Below, one piece after another: positions 50,282 through 58,957 of a DNA stretch of 64,000 nt (positions are counted from its first letter, which is position 1; each line of letters opens with the position of its first letter). Source of the DNA: Nocardia wallacei (GTDB lineage Bacteria; Actinomycetota; Actinomycetes; Mycobacteriales; Mycobacteriaceae). Below the pieces are notes generated by a model. That model was not told the origin of the DNA. It worked only from the letters and a program-made list of their open reading frames with translations, and did not search any database. The DNA is taken from the NCBI RefSeq assembly GCF_014466955.1, contig NZ_AP023396.1:4216001-4280000 (forward strand), read 5' to 3'. Made by a program: the position numbers and the translations under genes.

Positions 50282-51178
50282 TTAAGCGCCCGACTGCGGG
50301 AGGGCCGGATCGGGGGTGCCGAGAAGCCGTTTCGGGTGCATGCCGTCGACAGCGCCCATGAACGGCGGGTGGATGCTGTAGCCGAGCATTCGCCGGATGT
50401 CCTCGGACACCGTTCGGGCGGTTTCTCGACTGGTCGACAGCGTGTATGCCTCCTGAGGGCGCAACCATGGTTCGCAGTACTGTGCGGTCACGGCGAGCCG
50501 CGCGGCGCTGGTCCGGTTCGCGCCGCCGCCGTGCCAGAGCGTTCCGAGATAGAACACGCACGAGCCCGCCGACATTCGCGTGCTGATTCGGGTGTCGGAT
50601 TCGGCCGGCTGGCGTGAATCCCATCGGTGGCTGCCGGGCAGAATCACGGTGCCGCCGTTGCGATCTGTGAACGGGTCGATGGCCCACATCGTTGCGGCGC
50701 TCAACGGCGGGCGGGGCCTGGGTATCGGATAGAAGCCGTCGTCGTAGTGCAGGAGCTGAGCCTGCTCACCAGGCAGGATATTGATCACCTGCAGCTGGGA
50801 GAGCAGGTAGTTCGGCAGGAACAGCCGGTCGAGCAGGGCCAGCACACGTGGATGGTCGACCAGCCGGTCATAGGCGCGGGTCTTCTCGAGCAGGCTGTAC
50901 ACCCGTTGGGTTCGTCTGCCCTCGAACGTGTTTCGGCCGGGCGGCCCGAGCAGAGCCGTGCTCGCAGCATGTATGCGTTCGCATTCCTCGGGTGTGATCA
51001 GGTCCGGCAGAATGACATACCCGTCACGATCCAGGGCGGCCATATCGGCATCGACCACCGGGCGGTCGATGCTCGCCCCCGCGCTGACCGTGGCCCGGTG
51101 GCGTCCGGCGAGGTCGACACGCAGGCCGTCGAGGTCGGTGATGACATCGTGGCCGCGGGGCGTTGCTCCCGGGTTCAT
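50282..51178 (-). CDS. Phytanoyl-CoA dioxygenase-family hydroxylase
   Basis: 298 residues of the Fe(II)/2-oxoglutarate dioxygenase superfamily: DRDGYVILPDLITPEECERI near residue 50, the metal-binding HxD in LLHYDDGFY (about 143-145), NGGTVILPGSHRW, and the distal His in YLGTLWHGGGANRT with a following Arg for 2-oxoglutarate. It should hydroxylate a lipid or secondary metabolite. ATG 51178 follows GCGAGGAG; a GTG at 51211 overlapping the previous stop is an alternative. It is 29 bases after a cyclopropane-synthase-like methyltransferase, so the two probably modify the same molecule. Confidence 0.88.
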   Translation of the reverse strand: MNPGATPRGHDVITDLDGLRVDLAGRHRATVSAGASIDRPVVDADMAALDRDGYVILPDLITPEECERIHAASTALLGPPGRNTFEGRRTQRVYSLLEKTRAYDRLVDHPRVLALLDRLFLPNYLLSQLQVINILPGEQAQLLHYDDGFYPIPRPRPPLSAATMWAIDPFTDRNGGTVILPGSHRWDSRQPAESDTRISTRMSAGSCVFYLGTLWHGGGANRTSAARLAVTAQYCEPWLRPQEAYTLSTSRETARTVSEDIRRMLGYSIHPPFMGAVDGMHPKRLLGTPDPALPQSGA

Positions 51179-51207
51179 GACTGACTCCTCGCTGGGTAGA
51201 CGGCCGG

Positions 51208-52101
51208 TCACGCCTCGGATGGCAGATCAGTCAACTTGCGAAGCGAGATCCGGTAGAGCACAAGATGTTCCCGGTCGAACTGCCGGATCGACGCCTCCAG
51301 ATAACGCTCGTATGACTCGGTAATGCGGGCGCCGACAAGCCGTTCCGCCTCGGTGCGGTGTGACCGGAGCCTACGCAGCCACTCCGCACAGGTGGCCGAG
51401 TAATCGTGACGATCGTTGACCACCGAACCGATTTCGAAAAGCTTCTCCGCGGCATGGGCGAGTTCGGCCAGTCGCGGTGGATCCGATTCCGGAAATATCT
51501 CGTTCGCCAGGAACTGCACATCGTTGAGCGCCTCGTGGTCCAGCGGCCGGTTGCCCTTGCCGATCGTCTGGATGACCAGCCCGCCGCCCGGGCGCAGCAT
51601 GCGAGAGCAGTGCGTGAAGAACTCTCGATAGGCCGCGGTGCGGTCACGCCGCGACAGTCCGAATTTCACGAAGTGTTCGAGGGCGCCGACGCAGAATATG
51701 ACGTCATAAGCACCGTCGGGACGATGTGTGTTCCAGTGTTCGAGCCGGACATCGATCCGATCCGTCGAATGCCTTCGGACGTAGTCGTATTGGTCTCGGC
51801 TCAGCGTGAGGCCGGTGATGTGGGCCTGCCAGTTCCGGTCGGCTACCCGCCGCATCAGGCTGCCCCAGCCGCACCCGATGTCCAGCACGCGCTCCGCACC
51901 GACGATGTCGGCCCGCTCGATCAGATAGTCGAGCTTGCGCTGCTGCGCGTGGGCGAGATCGTCGCCGTCGGACCACAGCGCGCACGAGTATGTCAGGCTG
52001 CTGTCGAGCCACAGCCGATAGAACTCGGTTCCGATGTCATAGTGCTGCCGGACCGCATCCGATGAGGCACCTTGGTACTCACTGATTTCCGATACCATCA
52101 T
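51208..52101 (-). CDS. SAM-dependent methyltransferase, cyclopropane fatty acid synthase family
   Basis: 297 residues. Typical family blocks: VRQHYDIGTEFYRLWLDSSL, TYSCALWSDGDDLAHAQQRK, the SAM motif RVLDIGCGWGSLMRRVAD (about 70-87), and CVGALEHFVKFG where CFA synthases carry the EHFGH-like acidic loop. Mycobacterial relatives modify mycolic acid double bonds; others methylate carotenoid or amino substrates. The CFA-type loop is less conserved than in CmaA proteins, so the substrate may differ. ATG 52101 (or 52098) is the family start; in-frame sequence upstream belongs to another, truncated gene. Confidence 0.88.
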   Translation of the reverse strand: MMVSEISEYQGASSDAVRQHYDIGTEFYRLWLDSSLTYSCALWSDGDDLAHAQQRKLDYLIERADIVGAERVLDIGCGWGSLMRRVADRNWQAHITGLTLSRDQYDYVRRHSTDRIDVRLEHWNTHRPDGAYDVIFCVGALEHFVKFGLSRRDRTAAYREFFTHCSRMLRPGGGLVIQTIGKGNRPLDHEALNDVQFLANEIFPESDPPRLAELAHAAEKLFEIGSVVNDRHDYSATCAEWLRRLRSHRTEAERLVGARITESYERYLEASIRQFDREHLVLYRISLRKLTDLPSEA

Positions 52102-52189
52102 CGACCCCTTCCGTTCCGAATCCTCCGGTGAAGTCGAGTCGGATACACCACTCGGCCTCTGATGTGACCCGGGGCCACGACGACGTCCC

Positions 52190-52371
52190 AGCCCCGGGCG
52201 TGGCCGATGGAGACTTGCCAATGACTCCACATACGCCGAAAGCCTGTGCTCATCCCACCGCACCGCTAAACTCCGAGCCCACTTGGCACGTTCGTTGACG
52301 TAGGCCGTGACAAACGCCAGGGCACCACCGACAGCCACCCCCGCAAGCGTTCCCAGCACTTGACCGAGCAT
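52190..52371 (-). pseudogene. 5' fragment of a membrane protein gene
   Basis: From ATG 52371 the frame reads LGTLAGVAVGGALAFVTAYV (one TM helix) then NERAKWARSLAVRWDEHRLS and AYVESLASL, which is the usual opening of a class of actinobacterial proteins with one N-terminal helix and a cytosolic helical domain. After about 55 codons it becomes Arg/Pro/Gly-rich and runs without a stop into the methyltransferase frame. I read it as a gene truncated at its 3' side. Confidence 0.4.
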
Positions 52372-52592
52372 CGCCCAATCTTATTCCAGCGCACGCGAAT
52401 CGGTGGCCGAAGCACGCATCGTGCCAACACCTGGCCAGGACGGGCGCTCACATCGCCGAAGGACCCGCCGCGACACCACAGGTGGCGTGTCAGGCCCAAC
52501 CAGAGTGCCCCGGAGAAATCTCGGGTCACTGATGTGCAGCGGTGTCCCCGCCTCGAACTCGCTGCGCGGTGCATCGGAGTCGCGCACGGAGT

Positions 52593-53465
52593 TCACTGGT
52601 TCGTGGGTAGTACTCGGTCGAGGAAGGGGCGGAGTGCTGCGACGCATTCCTCGAAAGCGGTTTCGAGGACCCAGTGTCCGGCATCGAGTAGGTGCAGCTC
52701 GGCTTCGGGAAGGTCGCGGTGGTAGGCGCGGGCGGACTCCTCGGGCATGTATCTGTCGTGCGGGCCCCACAGCAGCAGTGCGGGTGGCTTGTGTTCTCGC
52801 AAGTACGCCTGGTATCGGGGGAACCAGGCGAGGTTGTCGCGGAGACCGGCGATGACACGCACCGCGATATCGCGCCGTTGATCGGTCATCAGGTGCCAAT
52901 GCAACTCCCACATGTCCGGTGGGATCCGCTCCGCCAGCTCTGCACCGATATCGTTGAGGACTTCTTCGCGAAAGCCGTCATTGCTGACCGCGGCTTGGAT
53001 GGCAGCGAGGTTTTCGAGGGACGGGTCTTCCCAGTACCGCCGCAATATCTCGTAGCCGGGGCCGAGAGTGTCGCGATAGATGTCGCCGTTACTGATGACG
53101 AGCGCAACGATTCGCTCCGGATGCGCGATCGCGTAGCGCAGCCCGATCTGCGAGCCGAAGTCGTGTAACCACAGTGCGTGTCGCTCCACGCCCAATACCT
53201 TGACGAACTCCGAGAGCCATCGGGCGTATCCATCGAAATCGTAGGAGAAGTCCTCAGGATCGGCGGTGTAGCCACAGCCGGGGAAATCAGGTGCAATCAG
53301 TCGCCAGCGATCGGCCAGTGCGGGCAGCAGCCGCCGGTAGGCGAACGAGGAAGACGGATAGCCGTGCGGCAGGAGAAGCACGGGTGCATCGGGAGGGCCA
53401 GCCTCCCGATAGAAGGTGTCGACCCCGTCGACGATGATTCGACGATGAAGAGTGTGACCGGACAT
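52593..53465 (-). CDS. Alpha/beta hydrolase with Asp nucleophile (epoxide hydrolase/dehalogenase-like)
   Basis: 290 residues. The oxyanion-hole HGYPSSS (about 34-40) and the nucleophile elbow LWLHDFGSQIGLRYA (about 98-112) show an aspartate instead of serine, as in epoxide hydrolases and haloalkane dehalogenases. The acid LLWGPHDRYMP and His in LDAGHWVLETAFEE complete the triad. The enzyme probably opens an epoxide or dehalogenates a small molecule. ATG 53465. No metabolic partner is adjacent. Confidence 0.9.
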   Translation of the reverse strand: MSGHTLHRRIIVDGVDTFYREAGPPDAPVLLLPHGYPSSSFAYRRLLPALADRWRLIAPDFPGCGYTADPEDFSYDFDGYARWLSEFVKVLGVERHALWLHDFGSQIGLRYAIAHPERIVALVISNGDIYRDTLGPGYEILRRYWEDPSLENLAAIQAAVSNDGFREEVLNDIGAELAERIPPDMWELHWHLMTDQRRDIAVRVIAGLRDNLAWFPRYQAYLREHKPPALLLWGPHDRYMPEESARAYHRDLPEAELHLLDAGHWVLETAFEECVAALRPFLDRVLPTNQ

Positions 53466-53489
53466 TCCAGCACGATAGCCGCAGATCGC

Positions 53490-54080
53490 CTACCTCAGGG
53501 TCGTCAGGCCGTTGTCGCGGAGCCAGTTGTCTAGTGCGGCGGTGACTCGGTGCGGCGTGGGATCGGATTTGATCATCGCGCTGACGCGCTGCGCCTGTGC
53601 GGTTGTGGGCAGGAATCCGACCAGCAGGGCTGGTAGCAGCAGCCTGCGAGCCAGTAGCTCTTGCGCCGATGTCATCTGAGGTCGGCGCAGGACCGAGACG
53701 TTGACGCGGATGGCATGCTCGTTACCCCGAGGGACACCCGGTCGATCGGTTTCGATAGCGGCATAGCGGAATCCGTGCGCGAGGTGGCAGGCAGAACACG
53801 CCATCGGACCGCGCCCGAGACGGCTTCCGCACTCGTCGCAGACGATCCGATCGAGGGCAGCGTCGACGATCCGCCAGTCATGTCGATCGGGTTCGGCGGC
53901 AACGAGTTCCGCGAGGTCGAGTTCGCTTTCGGCCGGCCAGTCGACGAGGAACAGACGCCACTGCTGCTCGACGATATCGTCGACGAGGAACCGACAACGG
54001 CGACAATCGGGCGCTCCGCTGTACTCGTAGCCGCCGCACTCCGCACACAGGGCCAGGGCAGCGCCGAGGGCGGGTCTCAT
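53490..54080 (-). CDS. Zinc-ribbon protein of unknown function
   Basis: 196 residues with two cysteine pairs sets: CAECGGYEYSGAPDCRRC (about 13-30) and CDECGSRLGRGPMACSACH (about 79-97), each a CxxC-n-CxxC knuckle. The middle is acidic and helical, and the C-terminal third contains an RRLLLPALLVGFLPTTAQAQ stretch that resembles a weak hydrophobic helix, then NWLRDNGL. ATG 54080. I do not recognise the family; the paired ribbons suggest nucleic acid or protein binding. Confidence 0.72.
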   Translation of the reverse strand: MRPALGAALALCAECGGYEYSGAPDCRRCRFLVDDIVEQQWRLFLVDWPAESELDLAELVAAEPDRHDWRIVDAALDRIVCDECGSRLGRGPMACSACHLAHGFRYAAIETDRPGVPRGNEHAIRVNVSVLRRPQMTSAQELLARRLLLPALLVGFLPTTAQAQRVSAMIKSDPTPHRVTAALDNWLRDNGLTTLR

Positions 54081-54495
54081 CCCTCTATCATCGTGCCGCG
54101 GCGACAACCCTCGCCACTGAATAGATCCACCCGACCGAGGTCTGCCACACCCGTCTGCGGTTGACCGGGCCACATCCGCGCCGACCTCGTGTACATCCTG
54201 TGCGCGGGACTGATCGGTATTCACCACCGCAGTAAATACAACGCATACACCTCATGCGTCGGCACTTCCTGAGTCCGAATCATCTGGTCGACGGGGTGAG
54301 AATATTCGTTGTCTCGAAATATCGGAGTGCGGAAATGTTGATGATCGCAACTCCCGTGTCGGGCGGTCGGCTGGGCCACCAGTAGTGGTCTCCGCGAAGC
54401 TCGCTCAGGACTCACTGTCGCAGCCGCGTTGCCATGTGCACGAGCCTAGCCGGACGGGCGTGGCCGTGCTCGGAGCGGGTACGTATCGGTTACCG
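54081..54495. other. 415-bp intergenic stretch of atypical composition
   Basis: Between the zinc-ribbon gene and the small-protein genes. It is less GC-rich than its surroundings (runs such as ATATTCGTTGTCTCGAAATA around 54300). No coding pattern, hairpin or repeat stands out. It probably carries the promoter of the small-protein genes. Confidence 0.3.
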
Positions 54496-54693
54496 ATGTC
54501 CGCGGTGAAGGTCCGAACCTATGCTGGGGCCGTTGGTCGTCTGAATCGAAATCCAGGAGGAGGCATTCGAGGACCCTTCGCGAGCCTCGACGACTGTAAC
54601 CGAGACCGCAATTACGCCTTCCTGCACGGGGATACCTACACCGTCTGCACGTCCGACGCGGCGGGGCAGTGGTTCTACTACAACTACTCCTGA
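54496..54693 (+). CDS. Small protein with a two-cysteine C-terminal motif
   Basis: 65 residues from ATG 54496 (GTG 54385 would give 102). The C-terminal half (GPFASLDDCNRDRNYAFLHG then DTYTVCTSDAAGQWFYYNYS) looks like the mature part of small secreted actinobacterial proteins, with two cysteines and a Trp/Tyr-rich end. No signal peptide precedes it, and codon use is less GC-biased than neighbours, so it may have lost its 5' part or come by transfer. It lies 18 bases before another small protein gene. Confidence 0.45.
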   Translation: MSAVKVRTYAGAVGRLNRNPGGGIRGPFASLDDCNRDRNYAFLHGDTYTVCTSDAAGQWFYYNYS

Positions 54694-54711
54694 GATCGGA
54701 AAGAGTGTCGA

Positions 54712-54921
54712 ATGGGAATCAAGAGAAATGCCGTGCGGCAGTCGGTGGCCGCCGCCGCGGTCGGGATGGCGCTGGTGACGGTGAGCGGCCCGGCGTCGGC
54801 GGCCGAGCCGATCGACTCCGGGTCCTACTCCGGGTCCGGGTATCTGCTGGAGGCGGCACTCAACGCGTTCTGCGTGCTGACCGGGTCGCGGCCGGGATGC
54901 TGGGGAGACAGGCCGGTTTAG
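54712..54921 (+). CDS. Small secreted protein
   Basis: 69 residues with a clear signal peptide (Arg/Lys n-region, hydrophobic AVRQSVAAAAVGMALVTV, cleavage near ASAAEP). The mature peptide is about 39 residues: Ser/Tyr/Gly-rich, two cysteines (FCVLTG and PGCWG) that could form one disulfide. Function unknown. It is preceded by GAAAGAGTG and shares the strand with the previous small gene. Confidence 0.65.
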   Translation: MGIKRNAVRQSVAAAAVGMALVTVSGPASAAEPIDSGSYSGSGYLLEAALNAFCVLTGSRPGCWGDRPV

Positions 54922-54983
54922 ACCGTGCCTGCGCTGCCGGAGTTCCGACATCACCGAGCCCGGCCTGCTCCCGGGCAGCTGCG

Positions 54984-55400
54984 CTATTGCGCAGCGGCCG
55001 CCGCTTCGGTCCGGGCATTGACGACGAGCTCCCACAGGTGTCCGTCCGGGTCGCTGAAGTACCCCATGTACGACCCGTCATACTCATCGGCCGACCGAGC
55101 CACTGAACCGCCCGCCGCTGTCGCTCGACGAAGGATGTCGTCCAGCTCCTCCTTGCTCCCGATGGCACACGAGATGGAGCAGGCACCGGGCGCAGGCAGG
55201 CGAGGAGCGATACCGGCGCGGCTCGTGTACTTCTCATACTCGCCGTACTCGATAAGGTACAGCGACAGGTTCGGCAACTCGAACGCGATGATGCTCTCAT
55301 CGGCCTCAGCTGGGGCCAACCCCAACCCGTCCCGGTAGAACCGTAATGAGCGTTCCGGATCGGCAACGGGCAACGAGACAATCGCAGTCGCGGGCTTCAT
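54984..55400 (-). CDS. VOC-family protein
   Basis: 138 residues: IVSLPVADPERSLRFYRDGL near the N terminus (typical glyoxalase entry), a central IAFELPNLSLYLIEYGEYEK, and YMGYFSDPDGHLWELVVNA, the classic DPDGHxWE ending with the metal-site Glu. Short length and this ending match the lactoylglutathione-lyase-like group. ATG 55400. It is followed upstream by a truncated MDR gene on the same strand. Confidence 0.87.
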   Translation of the reverse strand: MKPATAIVSLPVADPERSLRFYRDGLGLAPAEADESIIAFELPNLSLYLIEYGEYEKYTSRAGIAPRLPAPGACSISCAIGSKEELDDILRRATAAGGSVARSADEYDGSYMGYFSDPDGHLWELVVNARTEAAAAAQ

Positions 55401-55411
55401 GCCTGCCAAGG

Positions 55412-55720
55412 CTAGTCGGCCAGGGCGCGATCGAGGAGATCCAGTCCGATGACCGGCTGCCCGACCGCGAACGTGGCGACACCTGTTCCGAGGCAAGCGA
55501 TCTCGGCCGCGACGTCCCAGCCGATTCCGGTGACGTCCCGTGGGGCCATCAGTCCTGCGGCCGCCAGATCGCCGGAGCAAGTGACAACAAGGTCTACGGG
55601 GTTGACCGCGGCGGCCTCGACGCGAATCAACACCTGCCCGCGACCCGGTGCGGGAACCGGGACCTCGACGACCTCGAGCACGTCTGGTCCGCTGTAACCG
55701 CGAGCGACCACGGCCCGCAT
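55412..55720 (-). pseudogene. Truncated MDR-family (quinone oxidoreductase) gene
   Basis: 102 residues: MRAVVARGYSGPDVLEVVEV, VLIRVEAAAVNPVDLVVTCS and GWDVAAEIACLGTGVATFAV show the GroES-like N-terminal half of a zinc-free MDR enzyme. It stops after VIGLDLLDRALAD, where a full protein of about 300 residues should continue with the NADPH-binding half. So the gene is broken at its 3' end, 11 bases before the VOC gene. Function is very unlikely. Confidence 0.7.
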
Positions 55721-55831
55721 CGTCCCCCGCTCTGCCATGCCCCGAATCCAGGAAGCTCCGCTCTTCACCGGGAAGTACGCACTTCGAGGTGCCTAGGGTG
55801 CGTGCGGGTTCGTCGGTTTAAGATTTGCGAG

Positions 55832-56542
55832 GTGGGGCTGGATTTCGGGACGCGCGGGTCGGATTCGCCGTGGGTCGAGTCGGTGTGGACCTGCCGCAGC
55901 GACGACGTCTCGGAGATGACCTCGGTCGCCTCGGAGACCTGGGGGCTGGTGTTCTGGGAGCAGGCCGGGCGCGCCCAGGCGGCGATCACCGGGCCGGAGA
56001 CCCGGACGGGTACCGCGCCCGTCCCCGAGGGCGCCCAGTTCGTGGGAATCCAGTTCGCCGTGGGCACCTCGCTGCGCATGACCGCGACATCCGCACTGCT
56101 CGACGGCGGCATCGTGCTGCCCGACGTGACCGGCCGGACCTTCTTCCTCGACGGAGTCCATCGGGAGACGCCGCGGCCGGACGACGCGGAGGCGCTGGTC
56201 GCCCGGCTCGTGCGCGACGGGGTCGTGGTCCGCGACCCGCTGGTCGCGGCGACGCTACAGGGGTCGGCGCCGGGGGTCGGCGAGCGCACGCTCGAGCGTC
56301 GATTCCGGGCAGCGACCGGGCTCACGCAGGGCGGGGTCCGGCAGATCGGGCGGGCCCGCACCGCCGCGATCCTGTTGACCTCCGGTGCGACGGCCGCTCA
56401 GGTCGTCGACAAACTCGGGTACTACGACGAACCCCATCTCGCCCGTGCGCTACGCCGGTACGTCGGGCGGACGGCCCAGCAGTTGCGGGCCGGGATCGGG
56501 GGCGCGATCGCACTCGACCCCGGTCAGCGCACCACCTCGTAG
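55832..56542 (+). CDS. AraC-family transcriptional regulator
   Basis: 236 residues. The N-terminal part is a divergent sensing domain; the C-terminal HTH pair is clear: GVGERTLERRFRAATGLTQG then QVVDKLGYYDEPHLARALRR and YVGRTAQQL (about 150-225). GTG 55832 is chosen, GTG 55802 is possible. It ends 19 bases inside the 3' end of the convergent RibD-like gene, which it may regulate through other sites. Confidence 0.85.
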   Translation: MGLDFGTRGSDSPWVESVWTCRSDDVSEMTSVASETWGLVFWEQAGRAQAAITGPETRTGTAPVPEGAQFVGIQFAVGTSLRMTATSALLDGGIVLPDVTGRTFFLDGVHRETPRPDDAEALVARLVRDGVVVRDPLVAATLQGSAPGVGERTLERRFRAATGLTQGGVRQIGRARTAAILLTSGATAAQVVDKLGYYDEPHLARALRRYVGRTAQQLRAGIGGAIALDPGQRTTS

Positions 56543-57099
56543 ACGAGTTTGGTGACGCCGTTGGAATAGCTCGCCGAATCCCGCAACCGCAGCGATTGCT
56601 TGTCCCGGTCCGCTCGGGTGAACAGATTCTTTCCCGCGCCCAACAGCACCGGGAAGACGAGCAGGTTGTACCTGTCGATCAGATCGGCCTCGCCCAGCCG
56701 CCGGGCCAGTTCCGCGCTGCCGTGAATGTAGATCGGCCCGCCGGCGGTCTGCTTGAGCTTCTCGACATCCTCCGTGGTGCGCAGAATCGTGATCTCTCCC
56801 CAGCCGTCGATCAGCGCGTCCTCGGTCAACCCGGACGAGACGACATACTTGGGCAGCTCTTTGTACGCGGCGTGGTCCTCGGAGTCGCGCCAGATCGGGG
56901 CGAACGCCTCGTAACTACGGCGACCGAACATGAGCGCGGTGGTGTCGGCGAGTTCCTCCCCTTTGAGAGCGAACGCCTCGGGGACGAATTCGGTGTCCAT
57001 CACCCACCCGCCGCTGCGGTGCCCCTCGGCCTTTCCGCCCGGCGAGTCCACCACGCCGTCCAGCGACATGAAACCCGTGTAGACCAGTTCGCGTGCCAT
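56524..57099 (-). CDS. RibD-C/dihydrofolate-reductase-like protein
   Basis: 191 residues: ELVYTGFMSLDGVVDSPGG, TALMFGRRSYEAFAPIW, IYIHGSAELARRLGEADLID and LVFPVLLGAGKNLF follow the YyaP/RibD-C pattern. It is a paralogue by fold of the 9.9-kb gene but only distantly similar. NADPH-dependent reduction of an unknown substrate is expected. ATG 57099 is preceded by AGGAGGAAAAG. Confidence 0.88.
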   Translation of the reverse strand: MARELVYTGFMSLDGVVDSPGGKAEGHRSGGWVMDTEFVPEAFALKGEELADTTALMFGRRSYEAFAPIWRDSEDHAAYKELPKYVVSSGLTEDALIDGWGEITILRTTEDVEKLKQTAGGPIYIHGSAELARRLGEADLIDRYNLLVFPVLLGAGKNLFTRADRDKQSLRLRDSASYSNGVTKLVYEVVR

Positions 57100-57481
57100 C
57101 TTTTCCTCCTGAGTACCGGCCTCGAATCGGGCCTGCGGTCAGCATAGGAACAGCCGGTCACACAGTCTTGGACGAAACCGACAGAGCGTCAGCGGCCACC
57201 GAGCGGCATCGACACATTTCGCTGCCGAGGTCCCTCGGGAGCCTGCGGTGACCGCAGCTCGAACGGGCGAAAACACTCGGTCGCCATGCCTTCGCGCCGC
57301 TGGCGGCCCCTGGACACTGTTGGGTCGTCGATCCGCGCTGGCGCGAAACGCGCTCCACCGGAGCAGGACGTACCGGTCGATCCCTGCCGGAAGCTCGGCG
57401 ACGAGTGATCGGTCGACGAGATCCAGTGTCGGCCTGGGTGGTGGCCGACTGTCGGCTGACCGCGCGACGCGTCCGTTGTCG
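57100..57481. other. 382-bp intergenic stretch
   Basis: Lies downstream of the beta-lactamase-fold gene and upstream of the RibD-like gene. On the minus strand, about 57320-57430, a short run resembles coding sequence (LDLVDRSLVAELPAGIDRYV, then LLRWSAF) but has no start or family. Otherwise nothing clear is seen. Confidence 0.25.
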
Positions 57482-58957
57482 CTACCCCCGCTTCCGGCGT
57501 TCCATGGTCAAGGGGTGGAGGTCGAAATACATTGTGTGTCTTCCGGTCCGGGCATCGCGACCGAACAGGATTCGTCCGGTGCCCAGGCCGAACCGGGTGA
57601 GGTCGAGACGGTAGGCCCAGGGGTCGTCGCGGTCGTCGGGGTGTAGTGGCAGGCCGCGTAGCAGTGCGGGGATCGGCGTCAGGACACGCAGCACGGGGCG
57701 ACCGCCGCTGATCCGGACCTCGGCGCCGGCACCGACCATTCCGCGGGCGCGAACGTCGGTGAGCGATCCGGGAAGCCGATAGGAACCGCAGATGTCCGGC
57801 CAGACCTCGGGGCGGTGTGGGACATCGGTGCGGATGCGGGGCTCCTGGACACCGAGTACCTGGTGCAGCAGCGTCGACGTCTCGGCCGGCAACCACAGCA
57901 GCGCGCGGTGGCCGCCGGTGACTAGCGACAGGACACCGGTCCGGTCGGCCGGGCTCAGCCACATCTGTGCATTGAACCCCGGCAGGATGCCCTGATGTTC
58001 GACCACGGAGCGGTCGCCGACGAGGCCGCGGAACAAGCCCAGTCCAATGCCGGGGATCCGTGGATCGGGCTGGTAGTGGGGTGCGAACATCGTTGCGAGC
58101 GTGTCGGATTGCAGAATGCGGCCGTGGTCGTTGCGGCCGCCGTTCAGCAGGGCGGCGAGGTAGCGGGTCATGTCGTGAGCCGTGGAGTACGCCGAAGACG
58201 CCGGGGCGGTGATCATTTCGCGGTGTGTCACCGGTACGGGGCCCCGCGCGCCCAGGGTGTACCCGGTGGCCCGGTCGCGGGTCGATACCTCCCCGGACAC
58301 CATCGTCGTGTCGAACATGCCCAGCGCCTGGAAGATGTGCGTGTGCAGGTAGTCCGCGAACGCGACACCGGTGATGTCGGCGACGACCTGGCCGAGAGTG
58401 GCGAAGCCGTGGTTGGTGTAGGTCCACCGGGTGCCCGGCTCGGCATCGACCCGCAGGCCCTGCCGGTAGTAGTCGGCGAGCGGCGTCACCGGCGCGCCCG
58501 GTGGCACACTTTCACCGAAATCCGGCCCGAGTACCCGCCACGGATGAGCGGTTTCGCCGATGCCGGACGTGTGGGTCAGCAAGTGCCGCACGGTCACCGG
58601 CCCGAATTCGGGGTCGGTGGGGGCCAGGCGATAACCGCGCAGGTAGTTGCGGACCGGAGCGTCGAGGTCGAGTAGGCCGCGTTCCCACAGCTGCATGATC
58701 GCTATCGCGGTGAACGTCTTCGTGATCGAGGCGATCCGGAAAACGGTGTGCTCGGTGGCCGGTCGGCGCTCGGCGATGTCCGCCCAACCGTGCCGGACGT
58801 ATTCGACCACACCGTCGTGCACGACCGCGACCACTCCCCCGACCACCGGTCGCCGCCCGAACAACGCGGCCACGTGCTGCGCGAGGTCGGAATCCTCGTT
58901 CGCCACCGTGTTCCGGCCGGGTGTCGCCACGCCGGTGGGGCCGTCGATCCGGCTCAT
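57482..58957 (-). CDS. Serine hydrolase of the beta-lactamase/PBP fold
   Basis: 491 residues. SxxK motif in FRIASITKTFTAIAI (about 73-78), YxN-type motif WTYTNHGFATLG (about 165), and a downstream HQGILPGFNAQMW where the third motif (HxG) sits. The C-terminal 120 residues form an extra domain (CGSYRLPGSLTDVRARGM onward) of DUF3471/lipocalin-like type common to these esterases. Likely a peptidase or esterase; no signal peptide, so cytoplasmic. ATG 58957 overlaps the stop of the USP gene by 4 bases. Confidence 0.9.
   Translation of the reverse strand: MSRIDGPTGVATPGRNTVANEDSDLAQHVAALFGRRPVVGGVVAVVHDGVVEYVRHGWADIAERRPATEHTVFRIASITKTFTAIAIMQLWERGLLDLDAPVRNYLRGYRLAPTDPEFGPVTVRHLLTHTSGIGETAHPWRVLGPDFGESVPPGAPVTPLADYYRQGLRVDAEPGTRWTYTNHGFATLGQVVADITGVAFADYLHTHIFQALGMFDTTMVSGEVSTRDRATGYTLGARGPVPVTHREMITAPASSAYSTAHDMTRYLAALLNGGRNDHGRILQSDTLATMFAPHYQPDPRIPGIGLGLFRGLVGDRSVVEHQGILPGFNAQMWLSPADRTGVLSLVTGGHRALLWLPAETSTLLHQVLGVQEPRIRTDVPHRPEVWPDICGSYRLPGSLTDVRARGMVGAGAEVRISGGRPVLRVLTPIPALLRGLPLHPDDRDDPWAYRLDLTRFGLGTGRILFGRDARTGRHTMYFDLHPLTMERRKRG

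Noticed and set aside
57320..57430. Minus-strand coding-like run (LDLVDRSLVAELPAGIDRYV)
   Set aside because: Short, no start codon, no recognisable family; not enough to call a gene remnant.
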